Source: Myxococcales bacterium (lineage in GTDB: Bacteria > Myxococcota > UBA727 > VGSZ01). Taken from it: a DNA stretch of 64,000 nucleotides. The stretch is taken from the NCBI GenBank assembly GCA_023248635.1, contig JAHFED010000017.1:1-64000 (forward strand). Direction: 5' to 3'. A program made the position numbers and the translations under genes. Of this stretch, positions 57,758 to 64,000 are shown one piece after another. Each line of letters opens with the position of its first letter. The stretch's first letter is position 1. The notes under the pieces are model-generated. The model saw nothing but the letters and a program-made list of their open reading frames with translations, was not told where the DNA came from and made no database searches.

Positions 57758-57851
57758 GTCTCTGCTCGTATCAGCACCCATTCTGCTTGTTGATGCCCTC
57801 GTTGTTGTCGGTCATACCGATCGACGTCGAGGTGAACGCACAGTATGGAGC

Positions 57852-57886
57852 TTTGAGCCGTGCGCACGGCCCAAAGCAGGAACTAC
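57852..57886. repeat. Single diverged copy of the 35-nt hairpin repeat
   Basis: TTTGAGCC, GTGCGCAC, GGCCCAAA, then GCAGGAACT. It has the same layout as the tandem units at 34032-34171, with one mismatch in the stem. It lies in the divergent gap upstream of mgtE. Confidence 0.75.
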
Positions 57887-57917
57887 TGCGAGCCGCGGCA
57901 GCGGCTTGGACATCAAC

Positions 57918-57945
57918 GCTGCAAGACGCTGAAGCGTCTTGCAGC
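57918..57945. promoter_or_regulatory. Perfect 13-bp inverted repeat across the mgtE start codon
   Basis: GCTGCAAGACGCT (57918-57930), two bases, AGCGTCTTGCAGC (57933-57945). The TTG start of mgtE (57939-57941) lies inside the right arm, so folding of the mRNA would bury it. It could instead be a protein-binding site. Confidence 0.7.
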
Positions 57946-59327
57946 AGAGCGAGGAAGCCCTGGCGAGCAGCGTCACCAACCTGGACAACGACGACCTCGA
58001 GGCCGTCTTGCTCGCCGACGAGGGGACGGCGTCGGCCTTTCTGCGCCTGCTGCCCCACCCCGCCGACGTCGTCGAAGCCCTGCGGGCCGTGGCGGTCAAA
58101 GAGTGGCCGCGGCTGCTGCGTCTGGTCGGCGACGACTCCGAACGCGCCGAGACTGTGGCCCTGCTCGAAGAAGACGAGCGGGGTCGCTTGCTCGAGCTGC
58201 TGGCGCCCGAAGAGATCGGGCAGCTGATCAAGAACCTCGACTCCGACGACGCCACCGACGTCCTCGAGGATCTCGAGCCCTCCGAACAGAAAGAGGCGCT
58301 CCTCTCGCTCTTGCCCCACGAGCGGGCCCAAGTCGAAGACCTGCTGCGCTACGAGCCCGACACGGCCGGCGGCATCATGCAGGTCGAGCGGGCCCAGGTG
58401 AAGCAGGGCGAGACCGTCGACGACGCCGTCGCCCGCGTACGCGCCCTCGTCGAAGACGACATCCAGGTGCAGGTGGTCTACGTCGTCGATGACGAGGAGC
58501 GCCTCATTGGCGTCGTCGATATCGCCAAGCTGCTCCTTCACCGCAAAGAAAAGAAGATCGCGGATCTGGTCGATCCAGTCATCGCCACCGTGCAACCGGA
58601 CGTCGACCAAGAGCAGGTGGCTCATCTCTTCAAGAAGTACGGGATCTTCTCGCTGCCCGTCGTCGACCGCGAGGGGCGCTTGCTCGGTCGCATCCTGCAC
58701 GACGACGTCATCGACGTGGTCGTCGAAGAAGCGGAAGAAGACGCGCTCAAGCAGGCCGGTACGTCGTCGGAAGAGCTTCTCTATCGTGATCGCGTCTTCG
58801 CCATCGCCCGCGTTCGCCTGCCTTGGCTCATCGTCACCCTCATGGGCTCGATGGTGTCGGCCAAGCTCATCCATCTCTACGCCGGCGTGCTCAACACCGC
58901 CATCGTGCTCGCGGCCTTTGTCCCCGTCGTCACCGCCATGGGGGGCAACGTCGGCACCCAGTCGTCGACCATCTTGACGCGCGGCCTGGCGACCGGGCGC
59001 GTCGACATGCGCGACCTGCTCTCGGTGGTGCTGCGCGAGCTGCGCGTGGGCTTGCTGATGGGGTTGGTGTGCGGCGCCGCCGTCGGTGGCATCGCAATCC
59101 TGTTCTTCTCCGACGGCAAGCTTGCGCTGGGCTTCGTCGTCTTTGCGGCCATGGTGTGTGCGATGACGGTGGCGGCGACGGTGGGCACGCTGGCTCCAGC
59201 GATCATGAAGCGCGCCGGCATCGATCCCGCTATCGCCTCGGGACCCTTTGTGACGACGGCCAACGATTCCATCGGCATCGTCATCTACCTCTCGACGGCG
59301 CTCTTTTTCCTCGAGCGCTTGAAGTGA
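57939..59327 (+). CDS. mgtE: MgtE-family magnesium transporter
   Basis: 462 residues. N-domain (superhelical DLEAVLLADEGT..FLRLLPHPADVVEALRAV; RYEPDTAGGIMQ closes it), then tandem CBS domains (~150-270: YVVDDEERLIGVVDIAKLL; PVVDREGRLLGRILHDDVIDVV), the plug helix, and five transmembrane helices with the channel motifs AFVPVVTAMGGNVGTQSSTI and VTTANDSIGIVIY. CBS/N domains close the pore at high Mg2+. An in-frame TGA lies three codons upstream, so the start is TTG 57939 or a later TTG at 58008. The start lies in an inverted repeat. The stop overlaps rnhA (GTGA). Confidence 0.93.
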   Translation: MQQSEEALASSVTNLDNDDLEAVLLADEGTASAFLRLLPHPADVVEALRAVAVKEWPRLLRLVGDDSERAETVALLEEDERGRLLELLAPEEIGQLIKNLDSDDATDVLEDLEPSEQKEALLSLLPHERAQVEDLLRYEPDTAGGIMQVERAQVKQGETVDDAVARVRALVEDDIQVQVVYVVDDEERLIGVVDIAKLLLHRKEKKIADLVDPVIATVQPDVDQEQVAHLFKKYGIFSLPVVDREGRLLGRILHDDVIDVVVEEAEEDALKQAGTSSEELLYRDRVFAIARVRLPWLIVTLMGSMVSAKLIHLYAGVLNTAIVLAAFVPVVTAMGGNVGTQSSTILTRGLATGRVDMRDLLSVVLRELRVGLLMGLVCGAAVGGIAILFFSDGKLALGFVVFAAMVCAMTVAATVGTLAPAIMKRAGIDPAIASGPFVTTANDSIGIVIYLSTALFFLERLK

Positions 59328-59791
59328 CGTCGACGAAGCCGGCGACGCCGCCCTTGGTCAAGATTTTCTGCGATGGTTCCTGTCTGGGAAATCCCGGCCC
59401 CGGTGGTTGGGCCGCGTTGCTCGTCACCGAGACCCGCAACGGCCCCGCCGAGAAGCTCGTCACCGGCAACGTCAAGGACACGACCAACAACCGCATGGAG
59501 CTGCAAGCCGCCATCGGCGGACTCCAGCTGCTGATCAAACCCTGCGTCGTCGACGTCGTCACGGACTCCAACTACGTGGTGCAGGGCATGAAGAGCTGGA
59601 TTCACAACTGGAAAAAGCAGGGGTGGCGAAACAGCCAGAACAAGCCCGTGGAGAACAAGGACCTGTGGCTGGCGCTCGACGCCGCCGCCGCTCCCCACAC
59701 GGTGCGCTTTCAATGGGTCAAGGGCCACGCCGGCCACGCCGAAAACGAGCGGGTCGATCTCGCCGCCCGGCAAGCCGCCGAGCGCGCGTGA
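59324..59791 (+). CDS. rnhA: Ribonuclease HI
   Basis: 155 residues from GTG 59324, which overlaps the mgtE stop. All catalytic acids are present: Asp in FCDGSCLGNPGPGGW, Glu in NNRMELQAAIGGL, Asp in VVTDSNYVVQG, and Asp in AENERVDLAARQAA, with His in VKGHAGHAENE. The basic handle VQGMKSWIHNWKKQGWRNSQNKPVENKDLW is also seen. It degrades RNA in RNA-DNA hybrids (R-loops, Okazaki primers). Normal length. Its stop overlaps folK by 4 nt, again GTGA. Confidence 0.96.
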   Translation: MTSTKPATPPLVKIFCDGSCLGNPGPGGWAALLVTETRNGPAEKLVTGNVKDTTNNRMELQAAIGGLQLLIKPCVVDVVTDSNYVVQGMKSWIHNWKKQGWRNSQNKPVENKDLWLALDAAAAPHTVRFQWVKGHAGHAENERVDLAARQAAERA

Positions 59792-60288
59792 ACCTCTTCG
59801 TCATCGGGGTTGGGGCGTCCGGTGGCCAGGCGCTGGGTCTGGTCGATGCTGGCATTGCAGCCCTCGGCGAGCCCGACCCGGTTCGTGTGGTCGGTCGAAG
59901 TCGTCGCTACCAAAATCCAGCCTGGGGCGGAGCCACCCGTGCGCCCTTCGTCAACGCCGCCGTCGTCGTCGACACCACTTTGCCCGCGTCATCGCTCTTG
60001 GCGCTCTTGTTCGCCATCGAAGGCGCCCAGGGGCGCGTGCGCAGCGCGAGGAAAAACCAGGCCCGCACCCTCGACCTCGATCTGCTCTGGCAAGTCGCAC
60101 CAGCGGGACCGTCGTCGTCGTCGTCACCGCTGCTCCCCCATCCTCGGCTCTTGGAGCGCAGCTTCGCGCTGGTGCCAGCGGTGGAAGCTCTGCGCTCGGC
60201 CGGCCTCGCGGTGCCCCTGGAGCTCGCCGCCGCCGCACGTCGTCACGCTTTGGCGCCGCTCTTTGCTCTACCGCTACACGCGGGCTGA
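59788..60288 (+). CDS. folK: HPPK, 2-amino-4-hydroxy-6-hydroxymethyldihydropteridine pyrophosphokinase
   Basis: 166 residues from GTG 59788 (overlapping the rnhA stop). Recognised by VIGVGASGG near the N-terminus, PFVNAAVVVDTTLP, the Mg2+/ATP motif RTLDLDLLW and the pterin-side PHPRLLERSFALVPAVE. It transfers pyrophosphate from ATP to the pterin in folate synthesis. Divergences from E. coli FolK include a weakly conserved substrate region (the N in F.N..) but the DLD metal ligands are intact. folP and folB are not nearby. The last 15 nt overlap the convergent pseudouridine synthase gene. Confidence 0.88.
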   Translation: MNLFVIGVGASGGQALGLVDAGIAALGEPDPVRVVGRSRRYQNPAWGGATRAPFVNAAVVVDTTLPASSLLALLFAIEGAQGRVRSARKNQARTLDLDLLWQVAPAGPSSSSSPLLPHPRLLERSFALVPAVEALRSAGLAVPLELAAAARRHALAPLFALPLHAG

Positions 60289-61245
60289 GAGCTCGGCGAC
60301 GCCGACGCGGGCGGCAGCGACGTTGGCGGCGGCTTCGAGCCCCAACATTTTCACGAAGCGCGTGATGCGCTCGGGCCACGGTGCTTCGATGTTGGGGGGC
60401 AGACGCTGTACCTCGCCGCTGTGCCGCAGGCGCCAAGCGTGCAGCAGCAAGCCATCGACGGTGGCGGTGTCGGCATCGCGGCGGGCATCGCCGTAGCGCG
60501 CATCGCCCAGAATCGGATGGCCGATGGCCTTCAGGTGCCGGCGAATCTGGTGCGTGCGCCCGGTGTGCAGCTCACAGACGACGACGGAGGCCCTCTTGCT
60601 TGAGGCCACGGTGACGAAAGAGGTGCGGGCCTCTTCGATGACCCCGGTGCCCTTCAGGCGTGCACGTCGGGCCGCCAGGGGAATCACGATGTTGCCTTCG
60701 GGCGGTGTCTTGCCATGCACGACGACGACGTATTCTTTGCGGACTCTGCCGTTGCGCCACGCCGGCTCGACGTCCCTGAGCGCGTCTTTGGAGAGGGCAA
60801 CGACCACCAGCCCTGAGGTCGGCCGATCCAAGCGTCCGAGAAAGCTCGGGCCCGCGAAGCCTTCTTCGACTGCGAAGCGCTCGAGCAACGAGAGAGTGAG
60901 GACGTCGTCTTCGTCGCCGACGCCGGGGCCCTCGTGCATGGCAACTCCGTCGGTCTTGTCGACGACCACCAAGCCCCGGTCTGCGTGCAGCACCGTGAAG
61001 GCCGGCACCAACATCGGTCCCATGCGCTCAGCGCTGGCATCGACGACGACGATGCTGCCCAGGGCGGCCTTGAGCGCCAGGGTCGCGGTCTTGCCATCGA
61101 TGCGCAGCCGCCCGTCTTTCAAGAGCCTCAGAGCAAAGCCGCGGTCGATGTCGGGGAAGCGGGCGCGCACGGCGTGATCGGCGCGCAGTCCCGTGATCGC
61201 CGGAGCCTTGAGCATGAAGGGCTCGACGACGAAGCGAACGGTCAT
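60274..61245 (-). CDS. RluC/D-type pseudouridine synthase with S4 domain
   Basis: 323 residues. N-terminal S4-like RNA-binding region (ADHAVRARFPDIDRGFALRLLKDGRLRIDGK), then VVVDKTDGVAMHEG, catalytic GRLDRPTSG (Asp140), and CELHTGRTHQIRRHLKAIGHPILGDARYG. It isomerises uridines in 23S rRNA in family members; the site is unknown here. ATG 61245 overlaps the stop of the upstream esterase gene (ATGA), so it is translationally coupled to it. It overlaps the end of folK by 15 nt in the convergent direction. A paralog without S4 lies at 3.0-3.7 kb. Confidence 0.92.
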   Translation of the reverse strand: MTVRFVVEPFMLKAPAITGLRADHAVRARFPDIDRGFALRLLKDGRLRIDGKTATLALKAALGSIVVVDASAERMGPMLVPAFTVLHADRGLVVVDKTDGVAMHEGPGVGDEDDVLTLSLLERFAVEEGFAGPSFLGRLDRPTSGLVVVALSKDALRDVEPAWRNGRVRKEYVVVVHGKTPPEGNIVIPLAARRARLKGTGVIEEARTSFVTVASSKRASVVVCELHTGRTHQIRRHLKAIGHPILGDARYGDARRDADTATVDGLLLHAWRLRHSGEVQRLPPNIEAPWPERITRFVKMLGLEAAANVAAARVGVAELSARV

Positions 61246-63317
61246 CGGTTCTCGATTTCATCCAGGGGCACGAGCTGCGGGCCCTGGGTGCGGTAGGTGG
61301 CTTCAACGTGCTGCACCAGCTCGTAGAAGGCAGATTCATAGCGGCGGTCGTCGCGGGGCAGGCCCTTGAAGTCGGCGAAGAAGTTGCCGGTGAAGCAGTC
61401 GTCGGAGAGGCACTCACCATCGACCCAAATGATGATGGCTCGCTGGAGATCGGTTTTTCCAGACACCACTCGATCGCTGCGCACCGAATCCTTCATTGGT
61501 CCGATGAGGGCCAAGCCCAGCGCCACGAGCCCCTCGGCGTTCATGCCCTGCCCATGGAAGAAATAGAGCACGGGGTAGCGGTTGGCCTGGGCTTCGTCGA
61601 CGAAGTAGTCGGGTGGCAGCAGCACGCCGAACTTGGCGGGACGACCCAGCACCGTCGACGGGTAGCTGTCGAGGAAGGCAAAGTCGGTGAGGTTGTGGGT
61701 GGGGGCGAAGTCGACGACCAGACCGCCGAAGGATTGGTCGCGCCCCTGGGCCGGCATGCGTGCAGACAAGAAGGAAAAGAGCGTGAAAATGCGCGAGACG
61801 ACGTCACCAGCGCCGACGTGGTTGCCCTCTCCTTCGTTTTCGTCGGAACCGGGGCACAGGCTCGTGTTGCCGTACCGCAGGTAGGCCACCTGGCCCATGG
61901 CTTTCCGGGAATAATCAGAAATATAGTAATTATAACGATCCCCACCATCTACATACTTTGGATCGATGGGAAGAGCCGGGAAATCATTGTAGGCCGCCGT
62001 CGTCGGGATGCGACGCTGCAGCTCCGCGAAGAGGGCGTTGCTGGTCTGAGCGGTGTTGAGGAAGTCCCGGACCCCGGCGTCCATCCACACATCGAGGCGA
62101 GCGACCTGGTCGTCGGGGAGGTTCTTGAGCAGCTGGCCGGGTGAGTCGTCGAGCAGGGCCTGCAGCCCTGGAGCGCGATCGAAGAAGCCGTTGGCCTCGC
62201 CAAAGTCCCCGGTGCCCGGAACGCCGTCGACGCCGTCGTCGTCGAAGCTCTCGCCGGTGTCGAGATGGAAGTTGCCTTCGGTGCCCTCGGGGTTGGTGAG
62301 GGGATCCCAGTCGTCGGCGACATCGTCGCCAGCGGCGCCGTCGCAGATGCCGTCTCCGCCGCAGTCCGAGAAGCGTTCTTCGTTGTTGATGATCACGGGC
62401 TCGGCGTAGTCGCGTCGTCCGTTGCCGTTGAGGTCGACGGCGAGCACGAACTCGACGACGTAGTTGCGATCCCGCTGGTCGGGAAAGAAGTCGCCCGCGT
62501 CGTCGTCATCGCCGCCGCGGTTGTTGCCGTCGCAGAAAGTGATGACCGGGTAGCTGCCGTCGGGGTTGAACTCACGGTTGTAGAAATGGTCGAGGACGAT
62601 GGGATGGGCGCACAGGTCGGCGCGCAGCGCCTCTTCGTTTTCGACGCGCGGGGGCACATGCCAGCTGTCGGGGACGCCGGGCGGGAAATAGGGGCTCAGC
62701 TCGTTGGCATAAAAGGGGTTGCCGTTGGCAGCGACGAGGTCGTGCATGACCTCGAGCAGGCTGTTGCGGGAGAAGCTGCCCCCGCGCCCCGCCTTGGGCC
62801 CGCGATACCAATGGTTGAAGTCGCTCGCGAACATGGAGCAGTCCGAGCCTTCGACGGCGGGGAAGTGGCCCGGCTTGGCCTGCTCATCACCATCGAGAGG
62901 GAACACATCGTGGGTGCCGCAGAAGATGGCTGGGTTGTCTTTGTCGTCGAGGTCGACGCCCTGGCGCATGGCCTCCTCGAGCACCTCGAGGGAGCAGAAG
63001 CCGGCCAAGTGGTTGTCTTTCAGCATGCGAAAGAAGAACTCGTTGTCGGCGAAGGGCGTGCCCATGATGCCGACGACGTCCCACAGCTCGGGGTGTCGAA
63101 AGCCCACCCGCCCCGCGGTGCCACCGCCCATGGAAACGCCGGCGACGGCGCGAGAGGTGAAGCAGCGAAAGCCAGGATTCGCGGCCACGGTGGCGTCGTC
63201 GCAGGCCAGCAACCCCTCGGTGGACCCGAAATTGGGGCTGACCGCCGGAGGATCGCCCTCGCTGATCGAGCAGGCGACCGGGAGCAGGGCGACGACGAAG
63301 AGCGAGCCGACGCGCAT
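61242..63317 (-). CDS. Lipoprotein esterase-like alpha/beta hydrolase with permuted motif order
   Basis: 691 residues from ATG 63317 (GAGG upstream). Lipobox PVAC after MRVGSLFVVALL. The nucleophile elbow AVAGVSMGGG (Ser62) with RHPELWDVVGIMG is at residues 56-85. The oxyanion-side block YPVLYFFHGQGMNAEG is at 581-596 and the helix YESAFYELVQHVEATYRT lies near the C-terminus. In ordinary esterase D-like proteins these last two precede the Ser motif, so the fold order is rotated. The middle (~150-560) has Asp/Gly-rich, possibly Ca2+-binding inserts. Triad acid and His are not assigned. Exported and lipid-anchored; substrate unknown. Codons at 61905-61990 are strikingly AT-rich. Confidence 0.8.
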   Translation of the reverse strand: MRVGSLFVVALLPVACSISEGDPPAVSPNFGSTEGLLACDDATVAANPGFRCFTSRAVAGVSMGGGTAGRVGFRHPELWDVVGIMGTPFADNEFFFRMLKDNHLAGFCSLEVLEEAMRQGVDLDDKDNPAIFCGTHDVFPLDGDEQAKPGHFPAVEGSDCSMFASDFNHWYRGPKAGRGGSFSRNSLLEVMHDLVAANGNPFYANELSPYFPPGVPDSWHVPPRVENEEALRADLCAHPIVLDHFYNREFNPDGSYPVITFCDGNNRGGDDDDAGDFFPDQRDRNYVVEFVLAVDLNGNGRRDYAEPVIINNEERFSDCGGDGICDGAAGDDVADDWDPLTNPEGTEGNFHLDTGESFDDDGVDGVPGTGDFGEANGFFDRAPGLQALLDDSPGQLLKNLPDDQVARLDVWMDAGVRDFLNTAQTSNALFAELQRRIPTTAAYNDFPALPIDPKYVDGGDRYNYYISDYSRKAMGQVAYLRYGNTSLCPGSDENEGEGNHVGAGDVVSRIFTLFSFLSARMPAQGRDQSFGGLVVDFAPTHNLTDFAFLDSYPSTVLGRPAKFGVLLPPDYFVDEAQANRYPVLYFFHGQGMNAEGLVALGLALIGPMKDSVRSDRVVSGKTDLQRAIIIWVDGECLSDDCFTGNFFADFKGLPRDDRRYESAFYELVQHVEATYRTQGPQLVPLDEIENR

Positions 63318-63486
63318 GGGCGACCTCACAGCACAGGGGGCGCCGAGGGTACGACCGTCGTTCTCGACGTCAACGGGCCGGGCCAAGACTCTCCAGCGCC
63401 GGTGCTTGCTGCCGGCCGCCATCGGTGCGGCCCAAAGGCGGGGGCCTGCAACAGGCAGCACGTCCCACAGGCAGTATGCTGCTGCG

Positions 63487-64000
63487 GTGTTCACCGACGT
63501 CTCCTTCGCGCGGATTCTCTTGGCAGTGCTGGGGATCGGCTTTCTGATCGCCTTCCACGAGCTCGGGCACTACGCGCTGGCGCGGCTGCTCGGCATGAGG
63601 GTGCTGCGCTATTCCCTCGGCTTTGGGCCGAAGCTCTGTGGCTTCCGGCGCGATGGCATCGAGTACCAGCTCGCCGCTTTGCCTTTCGGGGGCTTTGTGC
63701 AGATCGCGGGCATGTCGTCGATGGACGAAGCCGCCAAAGACGATCCCCGCTCCTATCTCAATGCCCCGCGCTGGAAGCGCTGGCTGGTCTTGGCAGCGGG
63801 TCCAGGCTTCAACTACCTCGCCGCCTTCTTCTTCTTCTTCGTCTACTTCTCGGCCTGGCCGTCGCCGACGTCGGAGGCCGCCCTCGAGATCGTCGAAGTG
63901 CACGAGGGCCCGGCCAAGGCCGCCGGTCTTCAGCGGGGCGAGTTCGTGCTCCAGCTCGACGGGGTGCCGGTCGAGGCCGAGAGCGCCTTTCGCGCCGCCA
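63487..64000 (+). CDS. rseP: Site-2 protease RseP, truncated by window end
   Basis: First 171 residues of an intramembrane metalloprotease. MFTDVSFARILLAVLGIGFLIAFHELGHYALARLLGM has the zinc motif HELGH inside the first transmembrane helix, followed by YQLAALPFGGFVQIAGM, the membrane re-entrant loop, a second helix (WLVLAAGPGFNYLAAFFFFFVYF) and the start of a PDZ domain (VEVHEGPAKAAGLQRGEFVLQLDGVPV). The downstream LDG motif lies outside the window. RseP cleaves anti-sigma factors such as RseA after DegS. GTG 63487 has no Shine-Dalgarno; TATGCT at 63475-63480 lies six bases upstream, which suggests a leaderless mRNA. The preceding 169-nt divergent gap holds no gene. Confidence 0.93.
   Translation, partial: MFTDVSFARILLAVLGIGFLIAFHELGHYALARLLGMRVLRYSLGFGPKLCGFRRDGIEYQLAALPFGGFVQIAGMSSMDEAAKDDPRSYLNAPRWKRWLVLAAGPGFNYLAAFFFFFVYFSAWPSPTSEAALEIVEVHEGPAKAAGLQRGEFVLQLDGVPVEAESAFRAA

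Overview
The window reads as a chromosome segment from a high-GC (roughly two-thirds G+C by eye), Gram-negative bacterium of the Myxococcota/Bradymonadota type. Supporting features are an outer-membrane lipoprotein assembly factor, OmpA-family and TonB-like proteins, a TolB-like propeller lipoprotein, Asp-rich thrombospondin-type-3 repeats, GEGEGE linkers, a MYXO-CTERM-like tail (hydrophobic helix then RRRRR), a Hanks-type kinase with a PEGA-like tail, and a PATAN/DUF4388 response regulator. No rRNA, tRNA, CRISPR array, prophage or insertion sequence was recognised.

Layout. 1-3.7 kb (minus): HAD phosphatase (cut by the window edge), GH3-like adenylating enzyme, lipoprotein, RluA pseudouridine synthase. 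3.8-8.7 kb (plus): erpA with promoter and terminator, then leuS-lptE-era, tightly packed housekeeping genes. 8.8-17.7 kb: a 1593-residue lipoprotein, a membrane-anchored response regulator with a TPR tail, and a Cys-rich lipoprotein. 17.8-21 kb: HD-domain phosphohydrolase and an MltF-type lytic transglycosylase. 21.1-27.6 kb: four envelope genes (small lipoprotein, transglutaminase, TonB-like, anchor-domain/VWA lipoprotein) bounded by two perfect 30-nt inverted copies of one sequence. 27.6-32.3 kb: hypothetical gene, a highly structured 322-nt gap that may encode an RNA, epimerase, nhaA, and a PEGA-like membrane protein. 32.3-41.3 kb: Ser/Thr kinase and a surface set (VWA lipoprotein, OmpA/TSP3 protein, MYXO-CTERM protein). 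41.3-45.2 kb: two adjacent DUF4139 (MuiA-like) paralogs. 45.2-47.9 kb: an unusual cluster of two paralogous Ala/Gly-rich proteins flanking an SCP2 sterol-carrier protein. 48-53 kb: L-domain-like proteins, a regulatory-domain protein, an acidic hypothetical protein and a lipoprotein. 53-57.8 kb (minus): GH31 glycosidase - alpha/beta hydrolase - glcD-like oxidase operon. 57.9-60.3 kb: mgtE-rnhA-folK operon with GTGA overlaps. 60.3-63.3 kb (minus): an esterase whose sequence blocks lie in circularly permuted order, coupled to a pseudouridine synthase. 63.5 kb to the end: rseP, partial and leaderless-looking.

Most genes serve translation, envelope assembly and surface display. The least explained elements are non-coding or architectural: the multi-hairpin segment at 28.3-28.5 kb, three families of palindromic intergenic repeats (two showing compensatory changes in their stems), an inverted repeat covering the mgtE start codon, short AT-rich rare-codon patches inside otherwise GC-rich genes, the SCP2 cluster and the permuted esterase.
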